This document shows positions 43,439 to 53,722 of a stretch of 64,000 nucleotides of DNA, piece by piece (position 1 is the first letter of the stretch; each line of letters opens with the position of its first letter). Origin of the DNA: Cellvibrionales bacterium UBA4451 (GTDB taxonomy: Bacteria > Pseudomonadota > Gammaproteobacteria > Pseudomonadales > Porticoccaceae); assembly GCA_002390285.1 (NCBI GenBank), contig DGPB01000001.1, positions 1 to 64,000 of the forward strand. Reading direction: 5' to 3'. The notes below the pieces were generated by a model. That model saw only the letters and a program-made list of their open reading frames with translations. It searched no databases and had not been told where the DNA came from. The position numbers and the translations under genes are program-made.

Positions 43439-44395
43439 TTAGGCCTGCGTGTCTGCCTTAATAGCAAGAAGCAGAGCGTCAAAATCTGCCGGAGGTGATG
43501 CCAGCCACTCCATATACTCACCCGTATCAGGGTGAATTAAGCCCAGTTTAGCCGCATGTAACGCCTGTCGTTTGAACGCTCTCAAGGTATCATGCAGTTC
43601 AGGGGTGGCCCCTTTTGGCAGTTTAAGGCGCCCGCCATAGACGGCATCGCCCACCAGAGGATAACCAATATGGGACATATGTACCCGTATTTGATGTGTA
43701 CGTCCCGTCTCCAGTTTGACCCGAATATGAGTATGGTTTGGAAAGCGTTCAATCACTCGGTAATGAGTGACCGCTTCTTTGCCGCCATGCACCACAACTG
43801 ACATTTTGGTTCGTATTTGTGGATGACGCCCCATTGGTTTATCAACGGTACCGCCTCCCGTCATTACCCCCTGAACAATAGCCTGATATTCCCTGCTCAC
43901 CGTTCGTTTCTGCAACTGTCTAGTTAAAGAATGGTGGGCTATTAGGGATTTAGCGACCACCATTAGTCCGGTGGTATCCTTGTCTAGGCGGTGAACAATA
44001 CCAGCACGAGGAATATTTTCATTATCTGGAATATGGTGGATTAAGCCATTGAGTAACGTGCCGGTATAATTTCCTGCCGCGGGGTGAACAACCAGCCGAT
44101 CTGGTTTGTTAATGACGAGAATATGTTCATCCTCATAGATGATATCGAGCTTGATCGCTTCCGGCTCCCATTCGCCCTCCGGCTCCAATGCAACATTCAC
44201 CACCAACGTCTCGCCACCCAAAAGCTTGTCTTTAGGTCTATACAACTGACCATTGACCAATAAATCACCCTCTTTGATCCACTGTTGCAAGCGGGAACGA
44301 GAGAAATCATCAAATAATTCCGCCGCAACCTGATCGAGACGGCTGCCAGCCAGTTCTAGTGGCACTATCGCTTCCAGTTCTATTGGATCAGTCAT
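43439..44395 (-). CDS. rluD: Ribosomal large subunit pseudouridine synthase D
   Basis: RluD forms pseudouridines in helix 69 of 23S rRNA, which is needed for ribosome assembly and termination. An N-terminal S4 RNA-binding domain (SRSRLQQWIKEGDLLVNG) precedes the catalytic domain with the RluA-type motif GIVHRLDKDTTGLMVVAKS (catalytic Asp). Also seen is VKLETGRTHQIRVHMSHIGYPLVGD. 318 residues is normal. Divergent from bamD across a 108-bp gap that must hold both promoters. Confidence 0.94.
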   Translation of the reverse strand: MTDPIELEAIVPLELAGSRLDQVAAELFDDFSRSRLQQWIKEGDLLVNGQLYRPKDKLLGGETLVVNVALEPEGEWEPEAIKLDIIYEDEHILVINKPDRLVVHPAAGNYTGTLLNGLIHHIPDNENIPRAGIVHRLDKDTTGLMVVAKSLIAHHSLTRQLQKRTVSREYQAIVQGVMTGGGTVDKPMGRHPQIRTKMSVVVHGGKEAVTHYRVIERFPNHTHIRVKLETGRTHQIRVHMSHIGYPLVGDAVYGGRLKLPKGATPELHDTLRAFKRQALHAAKLGLIHPDTGEYMEWLASPPADFDALLLAIKADTQA

Positions 44396-44503
44396 CGGTG
44401 TTTTGCATCCCGTCGGGCCTGTGGTTAAATAGCGAATCTTACAGGCATTGCTCCAGCTAACAAGAACACTTTACTGCTCACTCATCGGGATTTAACCACC
44501 AAC

Positions 44504-45481
44504 ATGCGATTTTTGACCCCTCTGCTGTTATGCACAACACTACTGATCACCGGCTGCTCGTGGCTGAAAGGCGCTGACCAAATCAATCAGGAAGAGCGCG
44601 ACACGAGTGAATTTTCGGAGAAAGATTTCTACGAGGTGATTCAGCAGGATTTAAATGACGCTTTCTGGCAGACCGCCATTGAAAACCTAGAAGCACTAGA
44701 GGCTCAATTCCCATTTGGTGACTATGCAGAACAGGCACAGCTGGAGCTCATTTATGCCCGCTACCGAGCAAGTGAATTTGAAGCTGCCATTGCCTCGGCG
44801 GATCGGTTCATGCGATTACACCCTCAGCACTCCAATGTGGATTATGCATACTATTTAAAAGGGCTTTCTTCCTTTTCAAAAGGTAAGGGCTTTTTTGACC
44901 AGCTAATACCCACCGATGAATCCAAACGTGATCCTGGTTCTGCCCGCGACTCGTTGACCACATTTAATGAGCTGTTGAACCGGTTTCCCGACAGTCCCTA
45001 TGCACCTGATGCCCGTAAACGAACTATTTATCTGCGAAATAACCTGGCACGACTCGAGATCCATGCTGCCAACTACTATTTTCTCCGCGGAGCCTACCTT
45101 GCCGCGGCCAATCGAGGACGTTATGTGGTCGAAAACTACCAAATGACGCCTGCTGTACCAGATGGTCTAGCCGTTATGGCCCAAGCCTATTATTTAATGC
45201 AAATGCAGGATCTCTCCAATGATGCCATCAAGTTACTAGTCGCCAACTACCCAAACCACCCCGCACTAGACGAAAGTGGTAACTTCCAATATCAAGAAGA
45301 CACCACTTCACTCAAGCGTAGCTGGACAAACACACTGACAGCGGGGCTTTATGATAAACCAGAAACGATTGGTTTCGACACCCGCCATGTTTTTAGTGAA
45401 CGCTATAAAAAATCGGGTAAAGACGCCGCCCGGGGAGAAAAATCCTGGTTTGACCGGCTCACTTTTGGGGTTTTTCAATAA
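44504..45481 (+). CDS. bamD: Outer-membrane assembly lipoprotein BamD (ComL)
   Basis: BamD is the essential lipoprotein of the beta-barrel assembly machine. A lipoprotein signal (LLLCTTLLITGCSWLKG, Cys at about 18) is followed by tetratricopeptide-like repeats (NAFWQTAIENLEALEAQFPFGDYAEQ-type helices in several copies). At 325 residues it is longer than E. coli BamD (245), with a basic C-terminal extension (SERYKKSGKDAARGEKS). Its place beside rluD matches Pseudomonas. Confidence 0.93.
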   Translation: MRFLTPLLLCTTLLITGCSWLKGADQINQEERDTSEFSEKDFYEVIQQDLNDAFWQTAIENLEALEAQFPFGDYAEQAQLELIYARYRASEFEAAIASADRFMRLHPQHSNVDYAYYLKGLSSFSKGKGFFDQLIPTDESKRDPGSARDSLTTFNELLNRFPDSPYAPDARKRTIYLRNNLARLEIHAANYYFLRGAYLAAANRGRYVVENYQMTPAVPDGLAVMAQAYYLMQMQDLSNDAIKLLVANYPNHPALDESGNFQYQEDTTSLKRSWTNTLTAGLYDKPETIGFDTRHVFSERYKKSGKDAARGEKSWFDRLTFGVFQ

Positions 45482-45494
45482 ACGAGCCCGTACC

Positions 45495-45614
45495 ATGAAA
45501 GGGCTACCATTTTTTCGAACATTATTACCACTCATAACGCGTACAGTTGGCCCTGCTTCTAGACGACCTTATAGACTGCGCTCTAATATACAACCAACGA
45601 ACACCACCTCATGA
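45495..45614 (+). CDS. Doubtful 39-codon ORF coupled to nadE
   Basis: A short basic peptide (MKGLPFFRTLLPLITR at its start) fills the gap between bamD and nadE. Its TGA overlaps the nadE ATG (ATGA), which would allow translational coupling. There is no good ribosome binding site and no recognisable family, so chance is likely. Confidence 0.2.
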   Translation: MKGLPFFRTLLPLITRTVGPASRRPYRLRSNIQPTNTTS

Positions 45615-46456
45615 GCCAAGCCATGGATATTGACGAAATCCGCAGGGAAATGAAGGTCCTACCTAATATCGACCCGGCCTTCGAAACAGAACGTCGAATA
45701 ACATTTATCAAATCAACACTTTCAAAATCTGGCGCCAAAACGCTTATCCTCGGTATTAGCGGAGGCATTGACTCCACCACCTGTGGCCGGTTGGCTCAAC
45801 TAGCGGTAGACCAACTCAATCATGAAAATGTTGATCAGCACTACCAGTTTATTGCTGTCAGACTACCCTATGGCATTCAAGCTGATGAACATGATGCTCA
45901 ATTAGCACTGAAATTCATCCAGCCAACAGAAAGCCTTGTAGTCAATATCAAACTAGGGGTGGAAGGTATTCATGAGGAAGCTCTCGGTGCTTTAAATAAG
46001 CGTAATTTACAGACGATTCACGATTCCGTTATTGACTTTACCAAGGGCAATACTAAGGCCAGATCGCGCATGGCTGTTCAGTATGAACTTGCCGGGCTTT
46101 TAGGTGGGCTGGTTATTGGCACTGATCATTCCGCCGAAAATATTACCGGTTTTTTCACCAAATGGGGCGATGGCGCCTGTGATTTAGCACCACTGTTTGG
46201 TCTTAGCAAACGCCAGGTTCGTCAGATCGCTGATTTTCTTGGTGCACCCAAAACCCTTATAGAAAAAACGCCCACCGCGGACCTAGAGTGTCTGGTGCCT
46301 CAAAAAGCTGATGAACAGGCCCTAGGCGTCACCTACGATGAACTTGATGACTTCCTTGAGGGAAAACCCGTTTGCGAATCAGTGATAACTCGCATCGTCG
46401 ATATATACCAAAAAACCCAACACAAACGTCAACCTATCCCAACTATCTACGATTAA
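45611..46456 (+). CDS. nadE: NH3-dependent NAD+ synthetase
   Basis: NadE amidates nicotinic acid adenine dinucleotide to NAD+ with ammonia. The PP-loop motif ILGISGGIDSTTCGRLA and the TDHSAENITGFFTKWGDGACDLAPL block are diagnostic. No glutaminase domain is present, so it belongs to the short E. coli-like class. 281 residues. The ATG at 45611 gives a normal N-terminus; ATG 45623 is an alternative. It lies between bamD and pilS, an insertion relative to the Pseudomonas order. Confidence 0.95.
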   Translation: MSQAMDIDEIRREMKVLPNIDPAFETERRITFIKSTLSKSGAKTLILGISGGIDSTTCGRLAQLAVDQLNHENVDQHYQFIAVRLPYGIQADEHDAQLALKFIQPTESLVVNIKLGVEGIHEEALGALNKRNLQTIHDSVIDFTKGNTKARSRMAVQYELAGLLGGLVIGTDHSAENITGFFTKWGDGACDLAPLFGLSKRQVRQIADFLGAPKTLIEKTPTADLECLVPQKADEQALGVTYDELDDFLEGKPVCESVITRIVDIYQKTQHKRQPIPTIYD

Positions 46457-46597
46457 CCTCTATCTTCTACAGATACATTTAATGCTGAAAAATATCTGCG
46501 ATGTATTGACTCAATACTCAATCACAGCGTTTTCACCATGAAACAAACTACGCTTTTCGGATAGAATCACGTCATAAACAAAACATAAAGGGTAGGT

Positions 46598-48202
46598 ATG
46601 CAACGGCAAGCCGATCAGGTTGAAACCAGTACCGTCCCCGATAGCCTTCTGAAGGTTTATGCCTACTATCGGGCAATACTGGCGGTGCTATTACTCGTTA
46701 TGTACCTGACCGGTATAGCCCTGAAAATTCTGGGCAGCGAAAACCCTCAATTATTTTTAATCACCACCTCTGCGTACACATTCCTCTGCCTCATCACGCT
46801 GTTTTACTTTCGCTCCCACCCACACGGGCCAAGTACCCAGCTGCTGTTCTTTATATTGCTAACGGATATGGTGGCGATCACCCTGATGATGCATGCCAGT
46901 GGAGGACTAGAAAGCGGGCTGGGCTTTCTAATGCTGGCTATTGTGGCTGCAGGCAGCATCTTCGTAGCGGGAAGGTTGTCTCTGCTACTGGCCGCTACTG
47001 CCAGTATTTTTGTGATGACAGAAACGCTGTCCACCATCCTGTTACTGAATAAGAATCAAGAAGCTATATTTCCGGCAGGTATTTTGGGCATTCTGCTTTT
47101 TATCACAGCACTGGTTTTTCAAATATTAACCCAACGTATACGGGCAGCTCAGACCATTGCTTCCAAAACTGCCATTGAGAGCGCGCGACATCAAAAACTT
47201 AACGAATCAATTGTTAAACGGATGCATACAGGGATTGTCGTTGTTGATAGCAACGACAATATCCAGCTGATCAATAGTTCTGCTGTACAATTATTGGGTG
47301 GTCAAGCGCCAGGAAAACCTCTGGGAATAAACCAAACAATCAGGCTTATCCCACCACTGCTTAAACAACTCGAACGCTGGCGAACCTACCCTTGGCTAAG
47401 GACGCCCATATTCAAGGCTACCTCTAGCTCGCAAGAATTACAGGCGAATTTCACCTCTCTCCATCAGGGTGCCGCGAAACAGACGCTGATATTTTTGGAA
47501 GACACCCGAACCTTGGCCCAGCAAGCCCAACAGCTAAAGCTTTCATCACTAGGCAGACTAACGGGCAGTATTGCTCATGAAATCCGTAATCCTTTAGGTG
47601 CGATCAGCCATGCATCACAATTACTGTCCGAGCAACCCTCAAGTGAAAGCCAAGACAAATTGATTGATATTATTAACCGACAATGTAACCGCGTGAATCA
47701 AATTGTTGAGAATGTACTCCAACTCTCGAGCCAAAAAACACCTGCATTTCAAAAGCTATGGTTATTACAATGGCTAAAGAAATTTCGCATGGAATACCTA
47801 GGTTATCATCAACCACTGACGATTATAGAAATTGAGAGTGATGGGCAAGACACTCAGATATTTTTTGACCCAAGCCACCTGACTCAAATTCTAACCAATC
47901 TAGTAGATAACGGTATACGTTTCAGTCAACAGTCCTGTGATCAGCGCTGGATCAAGCTCGTCGTTTCAAAGGACGCCACTTCTAACCTTCCCTTTCTAGA
48001 CATTTATGACAAAGGGCCCGGCATTCCCAAGAGTAATCAAGAACAGATCTTTGAACCCTTTTTTACCACATCTCACGAAGGTTCCGGTTTGGGTCTCTAC
48101 TTGGCTCTGGAACTTTGTAAGGTAAACTATGCCTTACTTAATTATTTCGGAGACAACGCTGAAAATAGCCATTTTCGTATAGGATTTTCTCATACGGAAT
48201 GA
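46598..48202 (+). CDS. pilS: Type IV pilus sensor histidine kinase PilS
   Basis: The 534-residue kinase has six N-terminal membrane helices (about 25-185). A PAS-like cytoplasmic segment (MHTGIVVVDSNDNIQLINSSAVQLL) follows, then the H-box GSIAHEIRNPLGAISHASQLL and the ATPase domain (LVDNGIRF, GPGIP, GSGLGLYLALEL). PilS controls pilin transcription through PilR in response to pilin levels in the inner membrane. It overlaps pilR by 4 bp. A GGGTAGGT-type ribosome site precedes the ATG. Confidence 0.94.
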   Translation: MQRQADQVETSTVPDSLLKVYAYYRAILAVLLLVMYLTGIALKILGSENPQLFLITTSAYTFLCLITLFYFRSHPHGPSTQLLFFILLTDMVAITLMMHASGGLESGLGFLMLAIVAAGSIFVAGRLSLLLAATASIFVMTETLSTILLLNKNQEAIFPAGILGILLFITALVFQILTQRIRAAQTIASKTAIESARHQKLNESIVKRMHTGIVVVDSNDNIQLINSSAVQLLGGQAPGKPLGINQTIRLIPPLLKQLERWRTYPWLRTPIFKATSSSQELQANFTSLHQGAAKQTLIFLEDTRTLAQQAQQLKLSSLGRLTGSIAHEIRNPLGAISHASQLLSEQPSSESQDKLIDIINRQCNRVNQIVENVLQLSSQKTPAFQKLWLLQWLKKFRMEYLGYHQPLTIIEIESDGQDTQIFFDPSHLTQILTNLVDNGIRFSQQSCDQRWIKLVVSKDATSNLPFLDIYDKGPGIPKSNQEQIFEPFFTTSHEGSGLGLYLALELCKVNYALLNYFGDNAENSHFRIGFSHTE

Positions 48203-49569
48203 CTATTACCGAGACCGCAATAATGATGAAAAAACGTGTTTTGATTGTTGACGACGAACCTGATATCCGGGAATTACTCTCCATGACCTTGGAACAGATG
48301 GGACTTGAGGTGGTCACTACTGCCAAGCTCACCAAAGCTCGAAAACTACTGGACAGTGAGAGCTTTGATCTCTGTCTCACTGATATGAACATGCCCGATG
48401 GTAACGGGCTTGAACTCGTTGATCACGTTCAAGCCTGCCACCCACATCTTCCCATAGCCATGATCTCTGCCTACGGCAATATGGAGGTGGCTGTAGAAGC
48501 GCTTAAAAAGGGCGCATTTGATTTTATTTCCAAACCCCTAGAGCTAATACGCCTGCGCAATATTGTTCAGGCAGCACTCAAGTTGGATCAAAAAGACCTA
48601 GAGAATACCTCAGCGTCTACAACCTTAATTGGCAGCTCTCCCGCTATGGAGGCTCTGAAACAACAAATCAGGCAAGTATCCCGCAGCCAGGCGCCTATTT
48701 TTATCAGCGGTGAGTCTGGCAGTGGCAAAGAGCTTGTCGCCAGAGCAATTCATGGTCTTGGCCCTCGCGCCAACGAACCCTTTATTCCGGTTAACTGTGG
48801 TGCCATTCCTTCAGAGCTGATGGAAAGTGAATTTTTTGGCCACAAAAAAGGGAGCTTTACGGGGGCACATAAGGATAAAAAAGGGCTGTTCCAAGCCGCC
48901 AATGGCGGAACCCTGCTACTCGATGAAGTGGCAGATCTGCCTCTTGAAATGCAGGTAAAACTTCTACGTGCCATTCAGGAAAAAAGCGTACGCCCTGTTG
49001 GTGCTGAGGATGAGATACCTGTGGACGTTCGAATTCTCAGTGCCACACACAAGAACTTGGCAAAAGAGGTACAAAGCAACCAGTTTCGTCAGGACTTATT
49101 TTACCGTATCAATGTTATCGAGCTTCCAGTGCCCAGCCTGCGTGACCGCAGGGATGATATCCCACAACTGGCTGATGCTTTCCTGAAACGGTTTGCTAGC
49201 GAATGCGGCCAACCAACACCAACACTCTCTGATGAAGCACTTCAAGCGCTTCTTAAGCACAGTTTTCCCGGTAATATCCGCGAGTTGGAAAATACGCTGG
49301 AACGGGCCTTCACCCTCTGTCATGGTTCAACAATAGGTTCCGTTGATCTTCAACTCCATCCAGAAATACCCTCGGTAGAAAATTCCCACCGCTCTAATTC
49401 AACCACAGAAGAATTCAGCTCTATCGACGACTATCTAGCGACGGTAGAGAAAGACATGTTGGTCGCTGCACTGGAGAAAAATCGCTGGAACAAAACTGCC
49501 ACTGCCAAAGAGCTGGGGATCAGCTTTCGGCAGATACGGCATAAACTAAAGAAATTTGAACTTGACTAG
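48199..49569 (+). CDS. pilR: NtrC-family response regulator PilR
   Basis: The receiver domain (VLIVDDEPDIREL, probable Asp near LTDMNMPDG) is followed by a sigma-54 AAA+ domain with Walker A GESGSGKELVARAIHG, GAxTGA loop as GSFTGAHKDKKG, and the C-terminal Fis helix-turn-helix (NRWNKTATAKELGISFRQIRHKL). It activates sigma-54 promoters of pilin genes. 456 residues is typical. An internal ATG about nine codons in could be the real start. The gene converges on pilE with 7 bp between stops. Confidence 0.95.
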   Translation: MTITETAIMMKKRVLIVDDEPDIRELLSMTLEQMGLEVVTTAKLTKARKLLDSESFDLCLTDMNMPDGNGLELVDHVQACHPHLPIAMISAYGNMEVAVEALKKGAFDFISKPLELIRLRNIVQAALKLDQKDLENTSASTTLIGSSPAMEALKQQIRQVSRSQAPIFISGESGSGKELVARAIHGLGPRANEPFIPVNCGAIPSELMESEFFGHKKGSFTGAHKDKKGLFQAANGGTLLLDEVADLPLEMQVKLLRAIQEKSVRPVGAEDEIPVDVRILSATHKNLAKEVQSNQFRQDLFYRINVIELPVPSLRDRRDDIPQLADAFLKRFASECGQPTPTLSDEALQALLKHSFPGNIRELENTLERAFTLCHGSTIGSVDLQLHPEIPSVENSHRSNSTTEEFSSIDDYLATVEKDMLVAALEKNRWNKTATAKELGISFRQIRHKLKKFELD

Positions 49570-49576
49570 ATAATCT

Positions 49577-50020
49577 TTATCCCCAGCAACGAGTTCCGCC
49601 AGCCCTATAGCCTTTTTGACCCAAATTATTGATCGTTAAATGACCACAGTTGCTTAGATCTTTCATCTGCTGTGTACTTATTGGCGTTATCATCAAGTCG
49701 AACGTAGTTGTAGTAGCACTCACTATCGATAATTCATAAATACCACCACTAGCCACCCCATCCCCTTGGCTATTAATCTGGCTATTACTGTATCCTAGCT
49801 TGGGCAACGTATCCGCATAAGTCTTATTGTCAATAAAGTACTGCTCTTGGCGTGATGCCAACTTTAACAACTCAGCCGCACCAACTGATCGCTTAGTTCT
49901 AATCACATATTTTTCATAATTAGGCAATGCAATCATAGTTAGCAGCGCGATGACTGCAACAACTATCAGCAACTCAATTAAAGTGAAGCCCGCTGTTTTA
50001 CTCCGATGATTTCTCATCAT
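49577..50020 (-). CDS. pilE: Type IV minor pilin PilE
   Basis: A prepilin leader (HRSKTAG) is followed by the cleaved/N-methylated sequence FTLIELLIVVAVIALLTMIALPNYEKYV, with Glu5 conserved. The C-terminal globular part has a Cys pair (NCGHLTIN, TRCWG) that could form the D-loop disulfide. It has 147 residues. It follows pilY1 after 17 bp, as last gene of the minor-pilin operon. Name assigned by position and similarity to P. aeruginosa PilE; it might also be a major-pilin-like protein. Confidence 0.88.
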   Translation of the reverse strand: MMRNHRSKTAGFTLIELLIVVAVIALLTMIALPNYEKYVIRTKRSVGAAELLKLASRQEQYFIDNKTYADTLPKLGYSNSQINSQGDGVASGGIYELSIVSATTTTFDLMITPISTQQMKDLSNCGHLTINNLGQKGYRAGGTRCWG

Positions 50021-50037
50021 ATCTTCTCCAATTCAGA

Positions 50038-53000
50038 TTACGGTATATCAAGCCCTTTCTCATACCAATAGATCTTCAATTGGCTCCTTCCCGCAGCTTT
50101 GAAAATTTGTTTTCCATCAACACCCGTCCCAGGAACAAGAATAAAATCTGAACCCAGCGGTTTAACATCACCCAATAGACCATCCCCAATAGGAACAAAT
50201 TTGGTGTCCAAATTATCACTAAGATGAACCGTCGGGGCACCATTATTTAAACTCAGAGCATAGAGTCGGCTAGATCCTTCAGGTGGAGAACAAATATCTG
50301 CGCCACCGCCTGCACCCGGTTCGCCATTAGGCAAATAGGATGTCGCAAAAACTGTACCATCAACTACCAAGGGCTTTGATAACCCTTTCTCCCCAAGTTG
50401 CTCATAATCCAAAAACCAACCTTCAGTATCACTAGCTGAAGCGACACAAGCCGCAGAAGTTTCATCTGAAAGACAAAATTCTGTATCTGCCAGGTCTGCC
50501 TTTACAATCACACTATCTAGCGGAAGACCCGAACCTGAATCAATAAGTGCGTCTGAGCCTGTATCAGTAATTAAGTCATTCAAGGCAAATAGTGTATTAT
50601 CCACATCGTCCTCTCTGGGGTGAGGACGATCACCACTAGTAATCACCACCTTATCAACCGGTGTAACATTATTCTCGAGATAGGTTTGTACTACATCGGG
50701 CGCATGGTAAAAACGGCGGTCATTTGCAGACTTAACTGCGGCTGTAGCCGCTGGGTCGACAGCATCAATACCTAGCTGTGCAAAGAGCCCTACAAACCAC
50801 TGTTCTCGGCCATCGACAGCCGCCCCCCCCACATCTGGGCTAGCTTCAGGAAGGTCTATCCTCCAAACATTACCCCCGGTATCACCCACATAGCCCCTGT
50901 CCAGAATGCCATTTTTATTGCTATCAAATAGGGTGATATCAGAGGGGATACTATGAATCATACTTGGGTGTACAAAGTGGTCTGAACTTGACGTATTTGG
51001 AACTGTTGACGCTGACGCACCACCTGTTGCTTTCCAGATCAATGCTCCCGTTAGGGCATTCACGACGTAAATAGCTGTCCCTTCAGTATCTGGACCCATA
51101 TGACCATCCAAATCCTTACAAAGTCTGGCCGTATTGGTAGCATTCCAACCACCGCACATACCTCCGGCAAAAACTACAGCAGTCTGAAGTTCAACGGCGC
51201 CGCCAGCGGCGTCACTCTGTACACCTGTTTGAACAACACCAACTGTAGGATTGGAGAAAGTCATACCAAGTTCAGTAAAATCTGAACTTGCACTGTTTAT
51301 TTTCCAAATTAGTTTAGGGGGAATATCTGGATTTGAAATATCGAAGGCAAAAACTTCATCCCCCCCTCTTCGCATGGTTATATAGAGATATACCTTGTCA
51401 TTATCACCTGACTCAATATGCCCATCGTTGTCATTATCTACAATCAGAGACACCGGACGCCCATCCATGCCATAAGGATGTGTAGGTATCGTCGGGCCAC
51501 CGCTAAGAATAGAAGCTAGGTCAAGGGAAGAGTGGGGAATAAACCCACCAATTTCATCGCCCTCTTCAGCACCAGAAGAATTATTAGTATTTCTCACCAT
51601 ATGGAAAATACCATCATTGGTACCAAAAAATAGTCGTATTCTTTGCTCGCAACCTGTCACCGTAGGGTCAGCACAACCATAATTTACTGGTAAGGGCTGG
51701 GAATGTAATGCATCACCCATAAACCAGTTTCTTGTTGTTACTGTATCCTTCGGATTGCCGCCGAATTTCTCTAAAGCTCCATCTAAATCGGCATCAACGG
51801 CATCAATCCCTCTTAACCAAGCCAATAATTCCACTGTTTCCGATGACGTAGCGACACCAAGTGCCGACTGAATGTCCGCATCAGCAGATAGCGTCGCATC
51901 CGCATTCAAAGGTATCAGTCCATCACCAGAAATATCATCATTGGCAGAACCATCAGTAAAACTCGTTGTGGGCTCTGTATACATTTTTCTGGGTGCTGGA
52001 TCACCCACTGTTTTATTCGCTACCGCCCCAGCGTCCGTATTATTAACACCGGGTGTTCCTTGACTGGAGCCGTTGATCAATCCAGGAATTTGCTGCCCCG
52101 CGCCACCCCGGTTCGTTGAACGACCGTCTTTACCTGCTACATCTAGATCTTCAGTGCTGAAATTGGCTGACATATCGTAACCACCAGCATCAGTCCAATA
52201 GCTCAACGCGCTTCGTTTAATCAGCCCATCCGTGTCAAAGGCAGGTACCGGTGTGCTTCCCGAAACATGAGTAGAATCAACAATAACTCTTATGGTGTCA
52301 TCGTCTGGGTCAGCCACAATTTTCAGCTTTTTCACATTGCCCGGCCAAAAGGGGTTGGCATCCCGGTCGGCTTGGAACAATGCCAAATAAACGTTATCTA
52401 CTACCTCTACCCGATTAAAGACATTAACGGGGACTGACGCAGCTACAAATGTGGCACTTTTACTTAAAATCGCACTTAAGCCTGCTATTAAACCATCAAG
52501 AAATTCCCGGGCATTATCTCGAGCAAAAGGACCAATCTCATCTTCACCATCGGGGGTCCCCGCTAGACTGTAATCGGGCACCTTACCTGCCTGAATCGCT
52601 TGAGCACCTGCAACAAAAATAGATTGTACCGGTTGACCATTAGCAAATGGTTCCGTGGCGAAAGCCGTCACCAAGTCGTCGAATGGGTCACTACCTACAG
52701 AATCAATCCCCAGATCAGGATCAGCCTCTATCTCATCATTTGAATTTGACTCCTGTTGAGATTCCTTAAAGAAATTATTGATGACATAAGTTTTTGTGCA
52801 CTCATTGGCATTATCATTAGCCGTGTAGGGATCGTTATAAGATGAAGCCATATTACTGTAATCGGCCGTATCAATAATTGAGGGGTCAGGCTCAGACCCT
52901 GTTTGTCCAACAATTGTCGGAGTACATAACGCAGAGCCTGCTGCTGTACATCTACCATCCGCCGCTCGATTAAGATCATTATTCAAGTTGTATTCATCGG

Positions 53001-53709
53001 TGCCTTTGCTGTTGCTTACATAACTATCCCACCCCAAGTGAGCATTCCATATACCGTTTCCACGTAAATAACGTGAAATTTCATAATACAACTCTGCCCC
53101 CTGAAATAGATGGGTCACACTTCCGCCGCTAGCACTGGGTATCGTAAGCAATGAAGCGATCAACTCATTTACACCCGTCTTGGCTGCATCGGTTGGATCT
53201 ACATTGGTGAAGCCTTTCAAAATATAGCCTCCGTTACTACACCCACTCACTGTTGTACCCGCAGTTGTGCCTCCTCCAGTACAGGTATCATTGTGGCTGA
53301 TGGCCAGAGCAATATTTATTTCTTTGGGGATTTGTTGCAATGCCACAGCATAGACAGCGAGCATTTGCTCCCAGGGATCAATGTCCACACCACTCTTGTT
53401 TAACCCAGTAGGGGAGGTAATAAAGTTATAGATGGGCGCATTGGTCGTATCAATGTCACCAGTCGTACCATCTACCGTGTAATCCTCACCCAGCTTATCT
53501 AAACAGTCTGCTGCATTTGTCGGGTCTGTTGTTGGGTGACCGGTGTTGTTGCAAGTATTACTAAAAATATTTGGGCGATAATCGAGCGCAAACACAGCAT
53601 AAGGTGCCGCCCCTGGGTCATTAATATAAATATCGGAATCATCAGCTGATACAGCCAGTGTATTCAGCATTAGCATGGGGAAAACAATTCTGTTAAATAG
53701 CCTTTTCAT
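50038..53709 (-). CDS. pilY1: Type IV pilus tip adhesin/biogenesis protein PilY1
   Basis: The 1223-residue protein has a signal peptide (MKRLFNRIVFPMLMLNTLAVSA) and a divergent N-terminal von Willebrand-like domain (about 30-400). The C-terminal domain is the PilY1 beta-propeller, with an EF-hand-like calcium loop DNDNDGHIESGD (about residue 756) and a second acidic loop DSNKNGILD (about 928). PilY1 sits at the pilus tip, aids extension and surface sensing. Start 53709 is preferred over the longer frame because GGGAG lies about eight bases upstream and a signal peptide follows. The MIDAS pattern in the first domain is not intact. Confidence 0.92.
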   Translation of the reverse strand: MKRLFNRIVFPMLMLNTLAVSADDSDIYINDPGAAPYAVFALDYRPNIFSNTCNNTGHPTTDPTNAADCLDKLGEDYTVDGTTGDIDTTNAPIYNFITSPTGLNKSGVDIDPWEQMLAVYAVALQQIPKEINIALAISHNDTCTGGGTTAGTTVSGCSNGGYILKGFTNVDPTDAAKTGVNELIASLLTIPSASGGSVTHLFQGAELYYEISRYLRGNGIWNAHLGWDSYVSNSKGTDEYNLNNDLNRAADGRCTAAGSALCTPTIVGQTGSEPDPSIIDTADYSNMASSYNDPYTANDNANECTKTYVINNFFKESQQESNSNDEIEADPDLGIDSVGSDPFDDLVTAFATEPFANGQPVQSIFVAGAQAIQAGKVPDYSLAGTPDGEDEIGPFARDNAREFLDGLIAGLSAILSKSATFVAASVPVNVFNRVEVVDNVYLALFQADRDANPFWPGNVKKLKIVADPDDDTIRVIVDSTHVSGSTPVPAFDTDGLIKRSALSYWTDAGGYDMSANFSTEDLDVAGKDGRSTNRGGAGQQIPGLINGSSQGTPGVNNTDAGAVANKTVGDPAPRKMYTEPTTSFTDGSANDDISGDGLIPLNADATLSADADIQSALGVATSSETVELLAWLRGIDAVDADLDGALEKFGGNPKDTVTTRNWFMGDALHSQPLPVNYGCADPTVTGCEQRIRLFFGTNDGIFHMVRNTNNSSGAEEGDEIGGFIPHSSLDLASILSGGPTIPTHPYGMDGRPVSLIVDNDNDGHIESGDNDKVYLYITMRRGGDEVFAFDISNPDIPPKLIWKINSASSDFTELGMTFSNPTVGVVQTGVQSDAAGGAVELQTAVVFAGGMCGGWNATNTARLCKDLDGHMGPDTEGTAIYVVNALTGALIWKATGGASASTVPNTSSSDHFVHPSMIHSIPSDITLFDSNKNGILDRGYVGDTGGNVWRIDLPEASPDVGGAAVDGREQWFVGLFAQLGIDAVDPAATAAVKSANDRRFYHAPDVVQTYLENNVTPVDKVVITSGDRPHPREDDVDNTLFALNDLITDTGSDALIDSGSGLPLDSVIVKADLADTEFCLSDETSAACVASASDTEGWFLDYEQLGEKGLSKPLVVDGTVFATSYLPNGEPGAGGGADICSPPEGSSRLYALSLNNGAPTVHLSDNLDTKFVPIGDGLLGDVKPLGSDFILVPGTGVDGKQIFKAAGRSQLKIYWYEKGLDIP

Positions 53710-53722
53710 AACCCTCGCTCCC

